64,000 nt of DNA from Beaufortia kweichowensis (GCA_019155185.1 CM032794.1:9587988-9651987), one strand, 5' to 3'. Shown: positions 23,080 to 36,438, numbered from the stretch's first letter. Numbers and translations: made by a program. The notes: generated by a model not told the origin, from the sequence alone.

Positions 23080-23480
23080 CTCTCATTTATGTTGCCAATG
23101 CTGTCGTTGCTAACAGGATGTGCAGGAAATGATCACACATTCACACCTCAACAGAACCGTAAATCATTACTGCTATGCCAATACACGCATATTCATGCAA
23201 GTAGATGTAATCTGTGCTGTCCATTACCACCGGAGACAGATTTTACACGGGAAATGATGGACGGGCTTTGGTCGGGTGCCGTGGATCAGGGCCCGAGCAG
23301 GGATTCTAAAATGGTTATGAAGGTCAGGTCTCCTGACAATCTCTACATTGGCCTTTAGCCACACCTCAGACACAAATCTCCATTCATCAGTTTAACCTGT
23401 TCCCCGGCTGCATGCCAGCTCCGTGCAGATCAATCAGCTCGCATTGTAATTTCATCAGGCTTCCCTTTACCCCGCCTCCA
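23080..23480. promoter_or_regulatory. candidate conserved noncoding element
   Basis: A 400-bp repeat-free block with elevated GC. An open frame (23029-23358 +, 109 codons) crosses it but shows no known domain. The stretch around 23400-23475 is particularly GC-rich for this window. The regulatory role is inferred from composition. Confidence 0.3.
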
Positions 23481-23563
23481 TCATATGCAAGTCCACCCAT
23501 TTATCATCAAGGGTATTAAGTGTGGGTATTTAAAAACACTTTTGAAAACGCATCGACTGATCT

Positions 23564-23577
23564 CCACAAGGGGGAAG
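23564..23577 (+). promoter_or_regulatory. weak CTCF-like site
   Basis: CCACAAGGGGGAAG matches the CTCF core at about 11-12 of 14 positions on the plus strand. Binding is not demonstrated. Single motif matches of this quality arise by chance. Confidence 0.2.
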
Positions 23578-23599
23578 TGCACCGGAGCAGTCAAAGGAT

Positions 23600-26005
23600 T
23601 TGTAATGACAGTGAATAATCATTCGTCACTAAAGTTTGATTGCACGCTCAGCAATCTCTCCCTTCCCTGCTCACTTTTTCATGATTTGTACAAATGTCTC
23701 CTCACAGGATTTTTTTGCAGATGTAAAGTACAGCAATTATCTACAACAGGCGCAGTGTTTTCAAATGCAGCATTTTAACTGCATTCAAGGAGGAGGTGGA
23801 AGCCCTGTGTCCTAAAATGCTTTTGAGTAAAACATTTTCTCCAGGAACAGTGTCACATTCCATGTCAATGTCGCAGTATTCATCATCCTGCCACTGACAG
23901 TCTTTGCAGGGATAATTGCATTATTTTACCCCCCTACATGAAGAATGTGTTTTCATTTTCAGAGGAATTATGCTGATTTTGTTGTCCCTTTGTTTTGCTC
24001 GCTTCAGGTCCCCTTCCCCCGTCGCGTGAAGCATGGCTTGTCGGCATGCTTACCAATGACAAATGGGGGACGGCGCTGGGGTCTTTGGGGAGAGGAAGAG
24101 AAATCAGGTGCACAGCGGCTGGGATGAGGCTCCAGCTCTGTTAAACCCAGGGGCCACCGGCAGAGGAAGAAAGAAGCAGTCCGGGCTACAAATTAATACG
24201 TTCACGTGGGAGACAAAAATGGTCACGCTATTTTTCCTGCCTGCCGTTGCATCGCAATGCACAATCCCCGCTGCACCTTTCGTATGAATGTTGCTGTGGA
24301 GGGTTATACCAAATGCAAAGAACAAAGTAGCTTCTATATGACAATGCAATGTTAAATGAATGCTAAGATGTGAGATGTTTTTTTTTTTATTTGGGAAAAG
24401 CATCATAATAAATATAATAGCAAACAAACTTTTCTTCTTCTCAAATAAATGAGATTCATAAGTGGACTTGACAGGTAAAGATACAAGCAGGAGTTTAATG
24501 GAATACATTTCAGACTAATATCAAAAAAGAAAATGAACCTTTTGCTAAAGGTTCTGTATCCATTCTGACCAACCAGTAAATTTGACAAAGACATCTCAAA
24601 GCCCAAAACCACAAAACCTAGCAAAGGCTTTGTGCAAAAACAGCAGAAAAAGGATGAGTCTTAACTATAGATACAGTTAGAACACTATGATTTCCATACC
24701 ATTGTAACATCCTTACAGCTGTAATGCAACACAAAGACCAACACAAGGAAAATTGCATCTCTTGTATAATAAATGCAAAAATTACTTGATTTTTCCACAT
24801 AGAGTGGCCATTTATTTGTAGCTATAATAAACTTACAAATTGTCACCCAGGAGTATGATATGCTATCACTGGGAAAAACATATCTGAAATAGGTGGAAGA
24901 TTAATGATGTTGTTTTGGGCCAGGAATGTAAAATTGCTTTTCAATGAGCAGCACGATTTTGTATTGACACACATTATTTTTCCCCAGTCTCCTTACCCTT
25001 GTAAAATTACCCTGAATTTGTCCTCTATGTTGCGGTATTGAATTATTTAATAAAAATGTTATTTTCAATGAGCATTTATTTCGGGTCATTGTAAATTTAA
25101 TTTTTGAATCGACTGACACAGCAAGATCTGAACTGCGCACAGCACTCCCTGGAGGTTTTTCAATTCATGAGGATAAAGTGTGATGTAGTTTAAGCTGTTT
25201 AGATGTCTGAAAATATCTGGAAAGTGAGTTACAACAGCACAAATTAGCAGGGAATCAGTCGATTACTGTTTGTCTTCAATGGTATTTGCAGATTTAAAAT
25301 TATCAAGCAAATGTGCATATGACATAAGGGGATGTGGCGGATGTATTTTTAACTCATGCTAAACTGTGAAGCTTCTCTCCAAACTTCTCACCACTGAGAT
25401 GATTCACCATGTAAATACACATCTCCAGTCCCAGCTGATCTAGCCACACTGAACTTGAGCGATAGAGAAAGAGACTGGGTATAAGGTCCCTGAAGCAAGA
25501 CTTTGAAAATGTCCTTTTAGAAAATAAGAGCCACAGGGAGGGAAGATCACTTGGTCCATGTGGTCACTCGTGGCCCTTAAATTGTTAGCCACTAGCAAGA
25601 GCTCATCTGGGAACTCCACTAGGAAAACACTCAAACTTACACAGGATTGAAAATGAAAAAAAATACAGCTTTCCAAATTGAAAAATCCCATGGTGCCCCA
25701 AGAGGTTGTTGAATAAATCACCAGCATTACTTTTATATATACACCATTTTAATTACTAATAAATCTTAAAAGTAATTTGTATCAAATTTTTTCTCATAAA
25801 TAGAGATGAAAACAGCTAAAATGCATCTTGTTCGTTAACATTTTAGCATGTTTCTGTCAAATGTTACTCTACATTTTAAATAAAGGTTTTTTTTCCCACT
25901 CTCTTCCTTCCTACAGGACATTAAAAACAGGGTAACATTGTATAGGACTTTTAAAATATAGTAGTTTTTTTCTCATTAAGATGAATCTTTCAGTTGTCTT
26001 GCTCA
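23600..26005. other. spacer, no gene seen
   Basis: Balanced composition continues to about 24290, with an acceptor-like CTCGCTTCAG at 23998-24007 and a GC-rich stretch that follows it without a good donor. AT-rich beyond that. Frames at 23485-23778, 23945-24127, 24063-24287 (+) and 24104-24508 (-) overlap in conflicting frames and match nothing I know. Confidence 0.45.
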
Positions 26006-26050
26006 TTTATGTAAGCCGCTTAAGCATCGGCTAAACGCTTCAATGTAAAT
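26006..26050 (+). mobile_element. SINE tail fragment
   Basis: TAAGCCGCTTAAGCATCGGC followed by TAAACGCTTCAATGTAAATG is a diverged L2-like SINE tail. No head remains upstream. Confidence 0.45.
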
Positions 26051-27239
26051 GTTATTATACATCGGCATCTACACTGGAAGGCGAGTGGCGAAATGTCATA
26101 CAACAAAACAAAACTTTCTCCAGTTATAATGAAAGAATCCATCTACACTGCAAGTGCCTGCTGACGGTCAATTCCAGTACAAGCTCAATGTAATCGACTC
26201 AGTTTCTTATTCAGCTTTAATGAACACTATCTGTGTGACAAGAGTATAAAATAATCCACCTTACATAAATTTTCCTCAGCATTACAACATTACCCCAGCG
26301 CAGGACTGACATTATATACGTTTAGAAATTGTCTAGCGTAGTAGACCTAACTGTTTCCGAATAACTTAAAAACATTGGCGTTGATGTCCAGGCTTTTGAA
26401 TGTTATATCTTGCTGAATGCAATGTTTGTCAGGAAAACAAGCTCAACATACACTGCACACACACAAACACAATTTACAAACTAATACTGTACCCCAAAAG
26501 CCTAACGTTTGCCTTGGCAACCTGTTCCCGAAGTTTTTTCCATTTATTTTAAAATATAAAAAGAAATATCAAATTTCCATGATATTTATGGAATAAATAT
26601 ATAAATTATGGAATATATCCATGATAGATACCATTATGTTTGAAATTTAACAAATGTAAATCTAAAAAAAAAAGACTAAGAACATCGTCATTAGAAAAAT
26701 AAAATGTGAAAAAAAATTAATTACCACAGTGTTTTAGTCATTACGATTAGCTTTACATAACACCAACAGAAGTCTGTTTGTCCTAACATGTTCTATGTGT
26801 TGTTTTGTTCAGATTCAGTGGATTTTGCATTTTTCAACAGCAGGATGTACTTCACCGCATATGAAATTTAACACATAATTGAGTACAAATGCCAAAGAGA
26901 GGACTGGCACTCACAGAGCCTAATGGTTTTGAGTATTTACCCTGTCAAGGATCTTTCTGCTCCTGTTCAGACAGATAAATCTCGCTAAAGTCACAATCTA
27001 TTCTGGACACCTCTTCATTCCATCATTTAGGTCTATTGCAAAACCGTGCTTTGTGCTGTACTCTTACCATTTATAAAAGCATCCTGAAGATCCAAATATA
27101 GATGTGAATCCTCTCTAGCTCCTGTTGAAAACCACGATAGCACAGACACTACCAAAGAGAACACTGAAAGGCTTTGACATTTTGATGTGTAGGTTTTTTT
27201 GTACCCTGATTTATGATAGCAGTCTACCTCCCTGAGCAA
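26051..27239. other. spacer, possible decayed transposon
   Basis: CATCTACACTGGAAG (about 26065) and CATCTACACTGCAAG (about 26141) form a direct repeat in a balanced-composition stretch. This could be part of an old repeat that I cannot classify. 26530-26720 is extremely AT-rich. No gene seen. Confidence 0.35.
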
Positions 27240-27689
27240 TGCAGATAAGATGTACAGACAGGAAACGTTGCAAGGTGTTTTGATAAGGATGTAGTATGTC
27301 CATGCTGCACGTGTCTTCAGCGATGATTACTACAAATCTTTCCTGCAAGAGGGAACAGAAGGCTTATGCGCACTTCACTCCGAGTCAGGAGAAAGCAACA
27401 TGCAGTTAGCAAAATGGTCTCTAGGAAAATGGGTTTTTCTGTTTTTTCTGAGATGGAAACATCACATTATAATAGAGCCCACAGGAGTTAAAGATTCCTT
27501 AGCACGCAACACTTTTCTTTCGTTTTTCACGATCGTTTGAGGATCAGTAGCTTTGCTGCTCCCGTCTTGATCCCAAAGGGAACTTACTGAAGTTCTTTAT
27601 TTGACTTGAAGCGCTATTCCCTTCCGCAAACGTGAAGGGACCACACTCAGACAACACAGCTTGGGCACAATGTCACCCACATTACACAG
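27240..27689. other. unique balanced-composition sequence
   Basis: Repeat-free, with scattered CpG, and no open frame of note. It leads directly into the candidate element at 27690 and may be part of it. Confidence 0.35.
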
Positions 27690-27950
27690 ACCTCAAACTT
27701 GAATGAATTCAAGCATGGAGCTCAACTGCTGAGGTAATAAAGACTCAATTATGATTGTTTTCTTTTAAGGCCATCTGCCTTCTGATTCCCCCTCCTGCTG
27801 CATTCATGGAAAATGCTGGGATGATCTTGTTTAGAGATGACACCGGCACCTCAGCGGACGAAAGCGAAAATTAATAGGCTGCATATAAACACGCTGCTGA
27901 TTTGAATAAAAAGCCCCTTTCCTTCAGAAATTCAGTCCCATTCATTCAAG
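27690..27950. promoter_or_regulatory. candidate conserved noncoding element
   Basis: Contains CAATTATGATTG and AATTAATAGG homeodomain-type words, a C-rich core, and CpG-bearing CAGCGGACGAAAGCG. Repeat-free over 260 bp. Enhancer-like by appearance; conservation not tested. Confidence 0.35.
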
Positions 27951-28639
27951 ATGAGACAATATGAAGGAACAGCTCACCTGGTGTCATGCCGTCAAAGTAA
28001 TAACAATAGAAATATTGTACTCAGTATGAGATGGTCTTTTTCAAAGTCATTTCAATCTCCCCACAACATGGTGCAAGTGAATAAAACCAGCTTGACGCAA
28101 CCATCCACGCCTAAACTTAAATTTCTTGTAATGCAGTAAAAAAACGAAGACAATTCCTCAGTGCAGAGGGAAACTACAATCAAATTGTTAATCATGTGGC
28201 TTAGGATGACCTTATGGATATCAAACACGAAACATATGCTAAATCTAACAACTTTGCATTTGAAATGCTTAACCTTTCACTTACAAACATTAGTCAAGGT
28301 CATATTATAAAGACTTGATTTTTCAAGAAGTGAGCCTATAACATGGTGAACCCCGGTTAACCTTCATTACAGCAATAGTGCAATCATTTCATTTGCAATT
28401 CATTCTTCACAAAATATCTTGAAAATCAACTCGATGTCTGGACCTAAGTAATGCACTACAATGGAATTTACATATTTATATCTTTGCTCTTGAAACTTTT
28501 CAGCAATACACTCATAGATTATCATCAAATTCATTAATATGCAGCTACTGGTAGTCTCCAGAGTTTTCTTTTCTGGTTGGGAAAAAAATGATTACAGAAA
28601 GATTTGTTAGCTTTTGATGAATAGCGCATTTTGTAATCT
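27951..28639. other. spacer, no gene seen
   Basis: AT-rich unique sequence. One 62-codon frame at 27951-28139 (+) is unsupported. Confidence 0.5.
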
Positions 28640-28830
28640 TTGATTAATGTTATGATAATCTTCCCTAAGGCTCTCCCATTGTGATTTAAACAGGAAATTA
28701 CTTGCGTTCGGACAGTAAGCAGACCCAGGTGGCAAGCGAATGCCCTATTTAATTTAACTTTTACCCTGTGAGGACATTGCTATTGTGTGCTGTTCCTCAC
28801 GTCACATTGTTGAGCACAACATCTTTAGCG
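28640..28830. promoter_or_regulatory. candidate conserved noncoding element
   Basis: Repeat-free block of balanced composition with ATGATAATC, an E-box CAGGTGG, and TTTAATTTAA words. No coding frame. Regulatory role is inference. Confidence 0.3.
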
Positions 28831-29209
28831 TTTTTCAAAAGCTGATGAGAACCGACTTGACTACATCTTTTATTCGCAAGAGTAAGCAATACAGCCATAC
28901 GCTAATCAGCAGGATTTTGACAGCTCAATTATAAAGAAATGAAGAACACAGAGAAAATTTGATATCTAATTTTACCTCTTATAAAAAACATACTTTCAAG
29001 GTCACGAATCAAGATGTCATGTGCGTCTTCATTACAACAGCATATCATGATAACCACATTGACCTAATGCCCTTATTAAGCAAACCAGACTAAAATTGAC
29101 GTAAGTAAATGAAACTTGGGTAAATAGAAATTGATTTTTTTCCCCCAACAGCGTCCCGGAGTGACACGAACAGAATGACTTACAAACTGTCAGCACTCAA
29201 TTTAATCCA
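28831..29209. other. spacer, no gene seen
   Basis: AT-rich unique sequence without repeats or frames worth recording. Confidence 0.5.
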
Positions 29210-29600
29210 AACTGCCACGAGCCGTAATTTCTACAATGAGGAAATGATATGCTGATGCATCTCTAAGGATGTAGTAATTTTTCAGCCCTTGCTTCCTCAT
29301 GATTTGGCCTATGTTTGCAGGATTACTCTTCTCCCCCTTCCCCTTATTGTGTCTCAGTGGAGACAATTAAAGTGTGACAGCTCTTCATTTAACAAGTGCT
29401 GTTTTAGCTTGTAGGGATGAACACATGGCATTCTAATTATCGCCAAACGGCCCACAGACCCATCACTATTTTAGAGCGTCTCTGATGTGGCTTGGTGTAC
29501 CTGACAGCGCAGGAAGACTGGCCCGGAAATTACCAAGATTAATGCTACAACAGCTGAAAACTCCAAATAGGTCTCTGAAGATCGGAGGACTGCATGCAGG
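29210..29600. promoter_or_regulatory. candidate conserved noncoding element
   Basis: A nearly 400-bp repeat-free block. TAATTA at 29434-29439 lies in TTCTAATTATCGCC, followed by a GC-richer part (29440-29540). It has no open frame above 60 codons, so a coding explanation is unlikely. Among the better enhancer-like blocks here. Confidence 0.4.
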
Positions 29601-30699
29601 TGCATTCATTTCTCATTTTCAGTTCCTCTTGGTTCTTATGACATATTCCAAGAGCCTGTAATCAAGGGATGTGTAAAAAGCAAACATACTAGGAATCCTT
29701 TATTACCTAAGCAAACACTTGCACTGTTCTTTTGTCTTGACTATTGGTACGAAATATTCAAAACACACATCTTAAATGAAGAGAATTTACACCGTCATAC
29801 ACCTTGGACAGATGGCCAGTCTATCACAGACCTCTTAACATGCATCAAAAATCATACTTTCCCTCAAAATTGATTTCTACGTTGTAAAACATGTTGGGAA
29901 ATCAGGATCAAGGAAGCAAAGGGTACAGTGATCTAAAGTGTCGAGTTTAACAAAAAGGTCTGAGTTGAGTTGTAAGAGACATGCTTTGATTTTATTGGAT
30001 AACCTCATTTTGATTTTGGGTGTCTGCCATTCCAATTTGCTCTTGCCTAAGATTTTTCTGCTCTGTTATTGCACCAGATTAGATACGCCCAAGCCTTTAT
30101 CTCTTATAACATTTACTGCTGACATTTTCTGAGGTCCTGTGTTTGAGACGACTTGTTCATAAAAGATAATGGACATTTTAGATCAGGGAGATTCAGTGTG
30201 ACTGTCGTTGAGTTTCTGAAGCCTCTAGTCAATCAATAGACATACCGTAGAAGCTAAAACACTGAGATGAGGCGTTGAGCCCTTAAACATGTACATGATC
30301 AATTAGCAGGTGCAAGATGACCTTATGTTTAATCAAAACTATATGACATACACAATAACCCAAAATTATATTCTACTCTTAATGGTCCTAAAGAGGCGTG
30401 TCAACGAGTTTGTCTTTTACATCTAAATAAATACATACTGAAGAATTTATTCTAGAATATTTATTTTATGTGATTTACCATATGTATAAAGTTGTTCAGA
30501 TCTGAGCAATTCCAGCGTTATGGTCGTGACATTTTCATTCAAACCTTGAAATATAAATTCCCACAGAATGTATTTCTTAGCAATATATTCATCTGTTTAA
30601 ATCTGCACGAGTTATCTAGAAGTAGAAGTATACATGCATTATGGATGTGACCAAAAAAAACACATTTTTGAGAGGCAACATTCATTATGTTCATTTTAA
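29601..30699. other. spacer, no gene seen
   Basis: AT-rich unique sequence with one short plus-strand frame (29938-30132) rich in leucine and no recognisable product. Confidence 0.5.
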
Positions 30700-30918
30700 T
30701 GTGACCCTGTCTGTGAAAACCAGGCTAAAGTCTAAAAATCTAATTCTGAGGTAACGAGCATCAAAGTTTGATTTCAACAATTAATTTCACAATTTTTGTC
30801 ACAATTATTTGACATGATCTTACTCAGACAATATTAAAAATATCAATGTTAAATTTTCACATAATATTCTTTACAATATGTAGTATGATTTTATGTAGAA
30901 AACACAGACTGGGTCACA
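30700..30918 (+). mobile_element. TGTGACCCTG-type MITE, copy 2
   Basis: The left 38 or so bases are virtually identical to copy 1 at 1726, including TGTGACCCTGTCTGTGAAAA. The interior shares TTTGACATGATCTTACTCAG-like and ATGTAGAAAACA words. The right end is shortened to GACTGGGTCACA, so the right terminal repeat is partly deleted. No coding capacity. Confidence 0.8.
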
Positions 30919-33190
30919 AATGCATAAACCAGAAGCAATAATATTTAAAAAAAACATGTGACTCTTCAAAAAACAATTTTAGCAAAAAACAGCAATTTAG
31001 CAAACTATGAAAACCATGCTCATATATGTTATTAAAAATTATTAATATTAAAAAATAAAAAGGAAAGACCTCACATGTATTTAAATAATCTAAATGACCA
31101 ATTCTTAAGTTCTTTGTGCAAGCGCAACACTGTGAGATACACAATTTATGCCTTCGTAAATGATAGAAAAGCAATTTATGGTTTAAAAAGTTACTTTCCA
31201 CCAGGACAGACATTATGTGTCATTATGTGTTTTGTTCATGACCAGTGCAGCCGTGTAGTGTAGATAAGTGCATACTCCGCTGATGACTAGACACAATCAT
31301 ATAGCTTACAGAACAACATACAGACAGAACATATATAGCACAGCTCACAGTGTTCTTAGACATCCATTTTCCCATTATGCAAGAGAACTCAAGTGATCAT
31401 AGCTCCCTTTTCTTCTCTCAGCTGTGCCCAAGGTAATCTCTCCTCATCTAGTCTTATTATCTGCTGCTTGATTGATCTGTTACTTCAGCACTCAATTCAC
31501 TTAATAGATGTGTAATTTTTAAAAAGCCATCACAGAGACAGACAGAAAAGGCGGTGAGTGGTAGATTACATTTTATGTTTTGGGTCTGCAAAGCCTTTGA
31601 CTCATTTGCATCCATCTAAAGTTACCACCAAACTTATGACATTAAGTACTGATTGCTTTTTGGACCTCACTGAGGTTTTGGGAATATAATAGAATGTAAT
31701 ATGAATCATTTAATAAATCACTACAATATGCCAGGATTTTAATTATGTTTGATTGCTATATTAATTTTAACCTTTGACAACAAGCCTCTGAAATATATCT
31801 ACGGTCTCTGGATAACATTTGTTGGAAGAATTTCTCTGAGGCAAATGATGTTTATTAAGTTTAATTTGGGTGTGGGAAACACAATAGCCAAATCCAATTT
31901 GCATTTCCAGCCTCTTTGACATTGATATTTATTCCCAAATTGTAACCCAAAATCAAGACAACATTTCTTCTATATAAAATACTGCCACACCTGCCGATGA
32001 GAGTGAAGTTCCTTAATGTTCAGGAGAGCTGAGCATAAATCTCAGTCTTTTGACAGTTCTATCTGTCAGATTTTGTGATGCAGAGACCTTTCAGTAAGAA
32101 AATACCCCATGGATGTGAACAAATCAGCGTATTACTGCACGATTAATGTAGCTGAAAATCTTTCCAGCTGTTGATTGTTAAGTGAGAAACTTGCCAGCTT
32201 TTAAAATCAAATATCAGGCCAGTTAAAGACATAGTGACTCAAGAAAAATCTACCACTGCCGTGTACAGTATATTACCAGTTTTATTTATGCATATATACA
32301 TATAAATAAAATATCTTTTTTCTGATGATAATAATAGAGAAGAATACATAAAATAAAGCATTAGAGTTCATGCCACCAAATACTAACTCAAATCATGCAG
32401 GTAATACAAAAAGATTCATGACATCAAGAAGCAGACTTTCTTTTATAAAAGCTTATTGCACTGAAAATGCAGCACATTTTAAATCACTGATGCATCTTTT
32501 CTTAACTCACTCGAAACTATATGAAATCCATAAAATGAGCAAATTCTCATTAGTTGCCTATCAGGCTCTTAAGGATGAAGCGCTTGTGTTAAATATTATA
32601 ATTATAGCCATTCTCACTTTTGTTTGAACCCGAGATACTTTCACAGTTCTTTTTAATTTAGAAGAAAAGACTATAAAGCCCTGCTGACGAAATATGCATT
32701 TGATGACTTTAGTTACCGTGATATCATTTAAATTGATAGGAAGATCATTTATAAGACATGCTGAAGTGATGAAGAGAGACCAGGATGATGCAAGATGGGT
32801 CTTTTCTATGTGAATGTGCTTTAAAATTCATAGAATCTGCTGTCAAAATGTATAATAGGTGAGCAAGAAAACATCAAAAGTCCTTCCACAGAATGTGACA
32901 GCGAGGTATTCAGAATCTCTTATCACCTGGCTTGTCCATTTCACCAAAGTGGATATATTAAGCCAATCCAACACTGTCAATGAGCCCTACTTCCTCCCTA
33001 ATGAAAACCATTTCAAAGGCAGCTCAATGCAGTCCATTTATTAAAGATTAAAGAATAAGTATGCAGTCCTCTTTAACACTCTGATTGCTCGGCTTACATG
33101 TATATCTCTCATACTGAGGTGAAATCCTTTAATACTCCTCCACGTGTACCTGTACATGTGAGCTACAATGCAAAAACCTCACATTTACAT
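30919..33190. other. spacer, no gene seen
   Basis: AT-rich unique sequence. A perfect 10-bp tandem duplication, CATTATGTGT, occupies 31211-31230. Frames at 30914-31213 (-), 31075-31263 (+), 32370-32627 (+) and 32859-33044 (+) are chance-like. Confidence 0.5.
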
Positions 33191-33720
33191 GGTTTATTTA
33201 TTTGCCCTTTGCCCTTAACTGCACAACAGCAATGACAATGCCAAGTCCAGTGCACAGCCACTGTAGACCTGAAAATCTTTATTTGTCATTATTTGTTGGT
33301 CTCCACTCATTCATTGTGTGGGAAAAGGGCATCGGTGATGTAGAAACCAGAGGCAGGCTAGTCCTCACACCTCTCACCAACTATCCAGCCATGGGTAATT
33401 TCACCTTTGAGCTGGTGGCAGAGTCACACGAGCGGACAGAACACAATCTTCCCTTCCCCGAATCCCAGGAGGCCTTGCTCTTGTCCACACAAAGAGTGTC
33501 ATACTCTCAGAAAAACAGTAGCAACAGAAAACTAATTTTTTTCTCTTCCCAACAGAGAAATACCAGACGCTTCCCAGCAAGCACTGCCCTGCTTGTCATA
33601 TATGGTTTTGGAGAACGTACAGGGCTTAGCGCTTCAAGGCAGCTTCAGGCAAATGTCACTTTAAGTTACGTGCACCACGAGAATCGGGGAGCCAGACGAA
33701 CGGTCACTGATCTATGAGAA
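33191..33720 (+). other. balanced-composition block with the longest open frame (171 codons)
   Basis: The frame 33202-33717 begins MPFALNCTTAMTMP and ends with a stop at 33715-33717. I see no signal peptide, domain or family resemblance. A strong acceptor-like TTTTTCTCTTCCCAACAG ends at 33555 inside it. A rough estimate from base composition gives well under one such frame per window by chance, but local GC is above average, which lengthens chance frames. It could be a noncoding-RNA exon or a regulatory block. Protein coding is the less likely reading. Confidence 0.2.
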
Positions 33721-34259
33721 ATCAGGTCAAGCGCTGAGTGTCCTCCTCTCTGCTCATAACTGTCAGGAGAAAGAGAAAGCCAAATGATCGAGAGGTTGAC
33801 TGCTGATATTTCCATAGTGGGTGCAAATGCACACAAATGCAAACATGCTCACACACCCCCATTTCCATCACTGGAATGGTGACACTGAAATAATACATCT
33901 GCCACAGAATCCTGCAGGGCAAAGAATAATGTGGACATGGGTCAGCAAATACAGCAGTACATCACTACATCAACTTTAAGGAAATGGTATTCAATCAAAA
34001 TTATTTTGTAAAAAAATGTGCATGTATTGTTTTTATATAAAGGTAAATAAGAGACAAAATGTAAAAAAAAAAATCAACGAGCAAATCAACGAAAGAAGAC
34101 GAGGACAATCATGCTTCTCCACAGTCGTGTCAAGCGGCCATCTGAAATGCTGTTCACACAGCATGCTCTGCTTTTTTGGTACATTTTGATGGCCATGAAA
34201 CGCATTCATTGTCTTTACACTTTTGTTCTTACAGAATCATTTGGTACCTGAGTCCTTGA

Positions 34260-34273
34260 GCTACACCTAGTGG
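34260..34273 (-). promoter_or_regulatory. CTCF-like site
   Basis: The minus strand reads CCACTAGGTGTAGC, matching the CTCF core at 12 of 14 positions. It faces the weaker plus-strand site at 23564. Binding not demonstrated. Confidence 0.3.
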
Positions 34274-34978
34274 CAAAGCTTTTGTCTCCGACAGGCAGCT
34301 GACTGAGATCCCCAGACAGTCTCTGTGAAGAAATGCAGCACTGAAGTACAGCACAGTAAACAAAGCCGTAGAATGATACTACAATACAGCTCGTCCTCTT
34401 CTGCAAATGGTCAAACGAGAGCAAACTGCAAATAAGATCATATACAGAGGCAATAAACCTGACCAATCGCCACAAGTGTAACGTAAACTCGCATGAAACG
34501 TTAAGGTTCTGCAAGAATTGCAAGCAGATGCACTAAATAATTCAACTCTCTCCGTGTGTCATTTCAGAGATACAGTGTGTTTTCAGCTATTCACATTTCT
34601 TATTCAGAGTCGTAGGGTTGTTTTAAGCAGAGAGGCAGCATAATTCAGCTCTTTTATCTTTCCGACAGGTTTTCCGAACAGTTCTGATGAATTTCACATT
34701 AAGTTGGTCTGTGTGAGAAAGAGAAAGTGTGTGTGACTGCACTCGTAGACATCAAGCCAGACAAAAGGCCTCTTTTCTTCTAATGACACTCTATACTGTC
34801 AGTGCAGTTTGTCACATTCTGAAAGAACTACAACCAGGTGGGCTTTCAAGCTCGTGTTTTTCAAACGAAGAGCCACAACATTGTGACCAAAGGGCTCCAC
34901 GCTCACACCTCCTGTGAGCATGTCAATCAAAAGACAGTCTGCACTGAGGTGTAAAAGCCACAATCAATGATTACAGCA

Positions 34979-35004
34979 GAGAGAGAGAAAGAAAGAGAGA
35001 GAGA
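34979..35004. repeat. GA-rich microsatellite
   Basis: A run of GA units interrupted by GAAA units. Confidence 0.8.
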
Positions 35005-36438
35005 CATGAACAAGAAGCACGAGTAAGCCTTTGATTTTTCATCTAATGTGGGTAAATGGTTCTCGGCTAACACAACATTATGGCCATTGTTTAGAATAAC
35101 ACACCAATGTATTGCATTCGATTATTTACGGTGGTTTTACAAAGAACATCTGCAACAGAATGCAGTCTAACAAATCGGCATGATTTCCTTTCCGTAATAG
35201 AGCATAAGTGTCTTTTGTGCAAAATTGCTTGACTATCACATCAGTGGTTTGCCCGTTTGAAACCAGACTGCAACCATTAAATCGCGGGGCTCATTGTGAT
35301 AAGTGTGCTAAATTTTCATGACCAAGATTACCTCCACATAGATAAGCAGTGTACTGAGTTTCCACAAACAAGATGGAGCAAAAGTCTGTCAATCAAAAAG
35401 TGATCAGGGCACATACAGTAAAGCCTCACATCACATCATATATATATCCTAAAATTAACTCTGAATGTAAATTTCATTACTCCAGTGTTTTCTTTCAATG
35501 TTTGTTAAAATGTTTTAAGTGATCTTGTCACAAATAGCAAATTCCCATACAAGATGTTTTAACACCGAAGCATCCCTGCCTACCCTCCAAGCAAGTGATC
35601 ATAGTCCAAATGGCACGTAAGGTGGAGGTGAGTGAATTAATAAATGTTGTTTTAATTAAATCATTCAGGGTTCTAACTATCCACAGATAACTGTTTCCTA
35701 TAATTAAGTCATTAGGCTTGGCATTTTTGGAGCACTTAGTGATGAAGCAGAGGATGTTAACCACAGACTGTCAGCACAAAAAGAAAGCAGGAACTGGACT
35801 TCCCCTGCACAGTGGTCAATTGATTAAAGTAAATTTGTTGTTTGTGCTTTTTTCCTTCTATCAAGAAGCTGTCTTTCTGTCAATCAGATATGAAATGCAA
35901 TTAGAAACTTTGCACAGGGCTGCACATGTTTGACTCTCTTCCCACTGAAAACCCACTGAAGTGCCTTGAAATTTTTGATGCGTAATTTCCACTTAAACAG
36001 GAATTTAGGGAGAGACATATTAAAAGGCTCCTCCCCCTTTTAAAATAGCCAATAGCATTTAACCTAACTCACAGCCTGGAATCTGATGAGAAGTTAAAGT
36101 GCAGAATGATATCATAATATTTAATCATTCATATTAGCAGAAGTTCAACGCTGAAAGATTTTTGCTTGTATTTTCTAAATGCCAATTTTGTATCACCCTA
36201 GTTAAAAGATAAGACAAATTATAAATTGATGGAACATTTTCATAACAATAAACATGAACAAAAAATATTAAAAGAAAATGCATATAAAAATACCTAAAAT
36301 ATGTTTAAAAAATTATCTAAAAATTTTAAAATGTAGTTTAGATTGTGATGGTGACAGTTATCAGGTTAAGACTAACATATTAAAAGCCAAAAAATGTCTA
36401 TTTAAATTTTCTTTAAATTTTCTATTTAAAGACTTTAA

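Larger units (their letters stand above)
33721..36438. other. spacer with PBX-MEIS-type sites
   Basis: Mixed unique sequence. A CTCF-like word on the minus strand occupies 34260-34273, and a GA-rich tract lies at 34979-35004. CTGTCAATCA occurs twice about 490 bp apart (35386-35395 and 35877-35886). A C-rich word followed by CCAATAG near 36030-36055 looks promoter-like but has no associated transcript signal. No gene seen. Confidence 0.4.

Noticed and set aside
24104..24508. 134-codon minus-strand open frame
   Set aside because: Overlaps two plus-strand frames, crosses an AT-rich run, and shows no domain.
36000..36060. Promoter suggested by C-rich box plus CCAAT word
   Set aside because: No start-site context, CpG enrichment or downstream exon; short matches like this are common by chance.
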